Shown: piece by piece, positions 61,801-64,000 of the stretch
Layout of the letters: every line of letters starts with the position of its first letter
Numbering within the stretch: position 1 is the first letter of the stretch
NCBI GenBank assembly: GCA_027625915.1
Contig: JANTQA010000051.1
Span: 3,100,501 to 3,164,500, forward strand
Length of the DNA: 64,000 nucleotides
DNA from: Anaeramoeba flamelloides
Lineage: Eukaryota > Metamonada > Anaeramoebidae
Reading direction: 5' to 3'
Translations under genes and position numbers: made by a program
The notes under the pieces: generated by a model
Databases searched by the model: none
The model's input: the letters and a program-made list of their open reading frames with translations, nothing else
What the model was told of the DNA's origin: nothing

Positions 61801-62467
61801 AGGACAGAGAGGTGGTGGAAGAGGACAAAATAACCAAGGAGGACAATTTAATCAAGGAGGGCAATTTAACCAAGGAGGACAATACCAACAAAATAACCAA
61901 GGAGGGCAATTTAACCAAGGAGGACAATATGGCCAAAATAACCAATATAGACAAGGAGGACAATACAACCAAGGTGGACAATATGGACAAAATAACCAAT
62001 ACGGACAATATGGACAACAGGGGCAATACAACCAAGGAGGACAATTTAACCAAGGAGGACAATATGGACAAAATAACCAAGGGGGGCAATTTAATCAAGG
62101 AGGACAATATGGCCAAAATAACCAATATGGACAATATGGACAAAATAACCAAGGAGGGCAATTTAATCAAGGAGGACAATATAGACAAAATAACCAAGGA
62201 GGACAATTTAATCAAGGAGGGCAATTTAACCAAGGAGGACAATACCAACAAAATAACCAAGGAGGGCAATTTAATCAAGGAGGACAATATGGCCAAAATA
62301 ACCAAGGAGGGCAAAACAATCAAACAAAAAATCCATTCCAAAAAAATAATGGAGGAGGAAATAATGGAGGAGGAAATAATGGAGGAGGAAATAATGGAGG
62401 GGGAAATAATGGAGGAGGAAATCCTTTTAAAAATCTTGTTATCGATAACTTTGGATCATTAATTTAA
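58853..62467 (+). CDS. AGFG-type ArfGAP with Gln/Asn/Gly-rich tail
   Basis: Four exons (58853-58955, 59114-59174, 59307-59507, 61255-62467) have matching phases and give 525 residues. The zinc finger is exact: C28-x2-C31-x16-C48-x2-C51, followed by SGIHRSFNHRVKSI with the expected arginine finger R56. The block RVKSI ... EIAALQ ... KYVQKKWYKKR follows human AGFG1 (Hrb) closely, so I place it in that subfamily of Arf GTPase activators. After a basic linker come poly-Gln (about 160-180), NQQQ repeats, DPFGL and DIFGLG motifs, then about 25 NQGGQ repeats. Two NPF motifs, at 481 and 511, fit EH-domain binding, and the chain ends IDNFGSLI. The role is probably coat-linked vesicle traffic (inference). 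Intron 3 is unusually long (1,747 nt) and repeat-like. Confidence 0.92.
59508..61254 (+). other. long intron 3 of the ArfGAP gene
   Basis: It begins GTTTGT and ends TTTTTAG. It contains long T runs, a two-and-a-half-copy minisatellite at about 60134-60200 (TTTAAAACTAAAAGCACTCA unit) and weak ORFs of no recognisable type. Introns 1 and 2 of the same gene are only 158 and 132 nt, so this one has probably grown by insertion. Confidence 0.6.
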
Positions 62468-64000
62468 TAAAATTGCTAAATTTTTTTTTTTTTTTTTTAT
62501 TACTTCTTTTTCTTTCTTTTAACTGAACAATTATTAGAATTTAATATTTTTTCATCAAAAAAAAACTTAAAACACTCATATATTTCAGACAAAAAGAATA
62601 TTTATCATATATTATTTAAAATTTTAAAAAATTAATTCTGATCTTTTTCACCTGAAGAATTATTTTTTTTAAATATACCCAACATAAAGGGTTAGCCAAA
62701 TACAAAATAAAAAAATAATCCAAAAACAACCAATAAAATCCAAATAATATCATTTTTTTTTTCTTTTTGTTTGTCTTTCTTGGTTTGCTTTATTTTTTCA
62801 ATATTTTTTTTATAAAACCCAAATTTAAACAATTGATCCTTTTTTTACGCTTTGGGTCTCCAAAATAATTTAAAAATAACATATTTAAAAAAACCTTTGT
62901 AATCATTTTGAACACATTGCCTGAACATCTATAATCATAGATATGCTTTCATTTAATAACAAAAAAAATATTTGGTAAAAATCACAATAAATAATAAAAG
63001 AAAAAAAAAGAGAATAATGTGATCAATTGTCTTTGTCTTTTTTATTGGCTTAATTGCAACATCCAAGAGAAGATTGAGTTTTTTAATTTGTTTTTTGTAA
63101 AGTATTGGTTTGGATTATTTATTTAAATTAATTTGTATTTTTTTTTTTATTAATTTAAAATGGTTACTTTAGATTTTTTTTTTTGCAACTGTATAAAAAA
63201 GGTTTTAAAATTTGGTTATTCCCAAAATGTCTACTTAAAAACACCATGTATTAAATTTCCATTTTCATAAGTTATAATAAAGGGCTGTATTTATTAATAA
63301 ACAATAGGATTTTTTATTCTTTATTTCCCTCTTTTAAAATCTTTATCTATTTATTTTCCCAAATATTTATATATTTATATCAATATTACCATCTCGGACA
63401 TAAAAAAGGAAACATGATATTTAAATGGGAACACAAATAAAAATAAAAAGTAAGATCAATTAATAGAAGAAAAAATAAATGTTAAATAACAAAATGGTGG
63501 ATTTAACACTAGATAACTTTTTAAATACCATCTTGTAATTTTTTTTTTCTTTGATTGATCAATGATTAAAAATTTGTTGAAAAAATTGACTATTTATGAA
63601 ATATCCAAAACAAAATTTTCGAATTTCAATTATCAAGGAGTTTCAAATTATTTCGATTCGTTTGTGTGAAAATTATATAATAAGTTATTATTTGGAGTTT
63701 ATTTGTTTCTTCTATTAATTAATTTCAATTTTTATTTTGAGTAAGGTTACTGATTAAAAACCACATTTAACTTTTTATCCCTATTAAACTCCATTTCTCA
63801 AATGGTTACATTGTTTTTTGATATTAATCAAAAAAAATAAAAATAATTAATTTATTGTAATGATAAAAGAAATTTTAAAAAGAAATTTGACAAATTATGA
63901 ACTCAAACATTATAAAATAAGAAATTTTTTAACTTTTTGTCATTTTTCACCTAAAAAACTTCTTTTCATAACTGAAATTATAAAAAAAAAAACATTTTTT
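62468..64000. other. 3' flank and a TIR-element copy
   Basis: About 63405-63790 is a diverged copy of the AAGTTCAACA-type element of 24622-25068, sharing ACAAAATGGTGGATTTAAC- and TTTCTTTGATTGATCAATGA-type words. Otherwise this is AT-rich with no gene. Confidence 0.45.

Noticed and set aside
61731-62462. Long plus-strand Asp/Lys/Thr-rich frame and the Leu/Ser-rich minus-strand frame
   Set aside because: Both are shadows of the NQGGQ-encoding repeat; the splice-joined ArfGAP frame carries the zinc finger and NPF motifs.

Overview
The window is a gene-sparse, very AT-rich piece of a eukaryotic nuclear genome. Genes have GT-AG introns and standard stop codons, with Asn/Gln/Lys/Ser-rich low-complexity tracts and long homopolymers. 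The gene content (RGS-domain protein, two-box HMG protein, AGFG-type ArfGAP, ESCRT-I Vps23/TSG101) fits a free-living amoeboid protist. An Anaeramoeba-like organism is my best guess from general knowledge, but the sequence alone does not prove it.

Layout. 1-6 kb: repeats and one small candidate ORF. 6.0-7.3 kb (+): a two-exon gene with a possible Rxt3-like chromatin domain. 7.3-15 kb: dense miniature elements with terminal inverted repeats, plus one small two-exon candidate gene. 15.0-20.4 kb (-): a split Vps23/TSG101-like gene of at least seven exons. It was recovered by joining exons too short to stand out alone, and one 3 kb intron is filled with mobile DNA. 21.3-22.4 kb (-): a single-pass membrane protein with a C-terminal acidic dileucine signal. 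22.8-33.1 kb: a repeat zone with a cluster of hairpins all ending in the same heptamer, several large inverted repeats and decayed coding stretches. 35.7-37.9 kb (+): a 723-residue unrecognised protein. 38-44.2 kb: more miniature elements, gene remnants, and an R-SNARE-like fragment inside a broken element. 44.4-45.4 kb (-): a two-HMG-box protein whose two introns sit at the same place in both boxes. 47.3-49.1 kb (-): traces of an IPT/TIG-like coding region. 50.4-51.6 kb (-): an RGS protein. 53.8-54.6 kb (-): an unrecognised Lys-rich protein in at least two pieces. 58.5-58.7 kb (-): a candidate short secreted peptide, divergent from the AGFG-type ArfGAP at 58.9-62.5 kb (+).

The recognisable genes fall into trafficking (ArfGAP with EH-binding NPF motifs, ESCRT-I subunit, lysosome-directed membrane protein), G-protein signalling (RGS) and chromatin (HMG, Rxt3-like). 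I see no operon-like organisation. I recognised no tRNA or rRNA, no CRISPR and no intact transposase or reverse transcriptase. Most non-genic DNA that can be explained consists of non-autonomous terminal-inverted-repeat elements; two families show TA target duplications.
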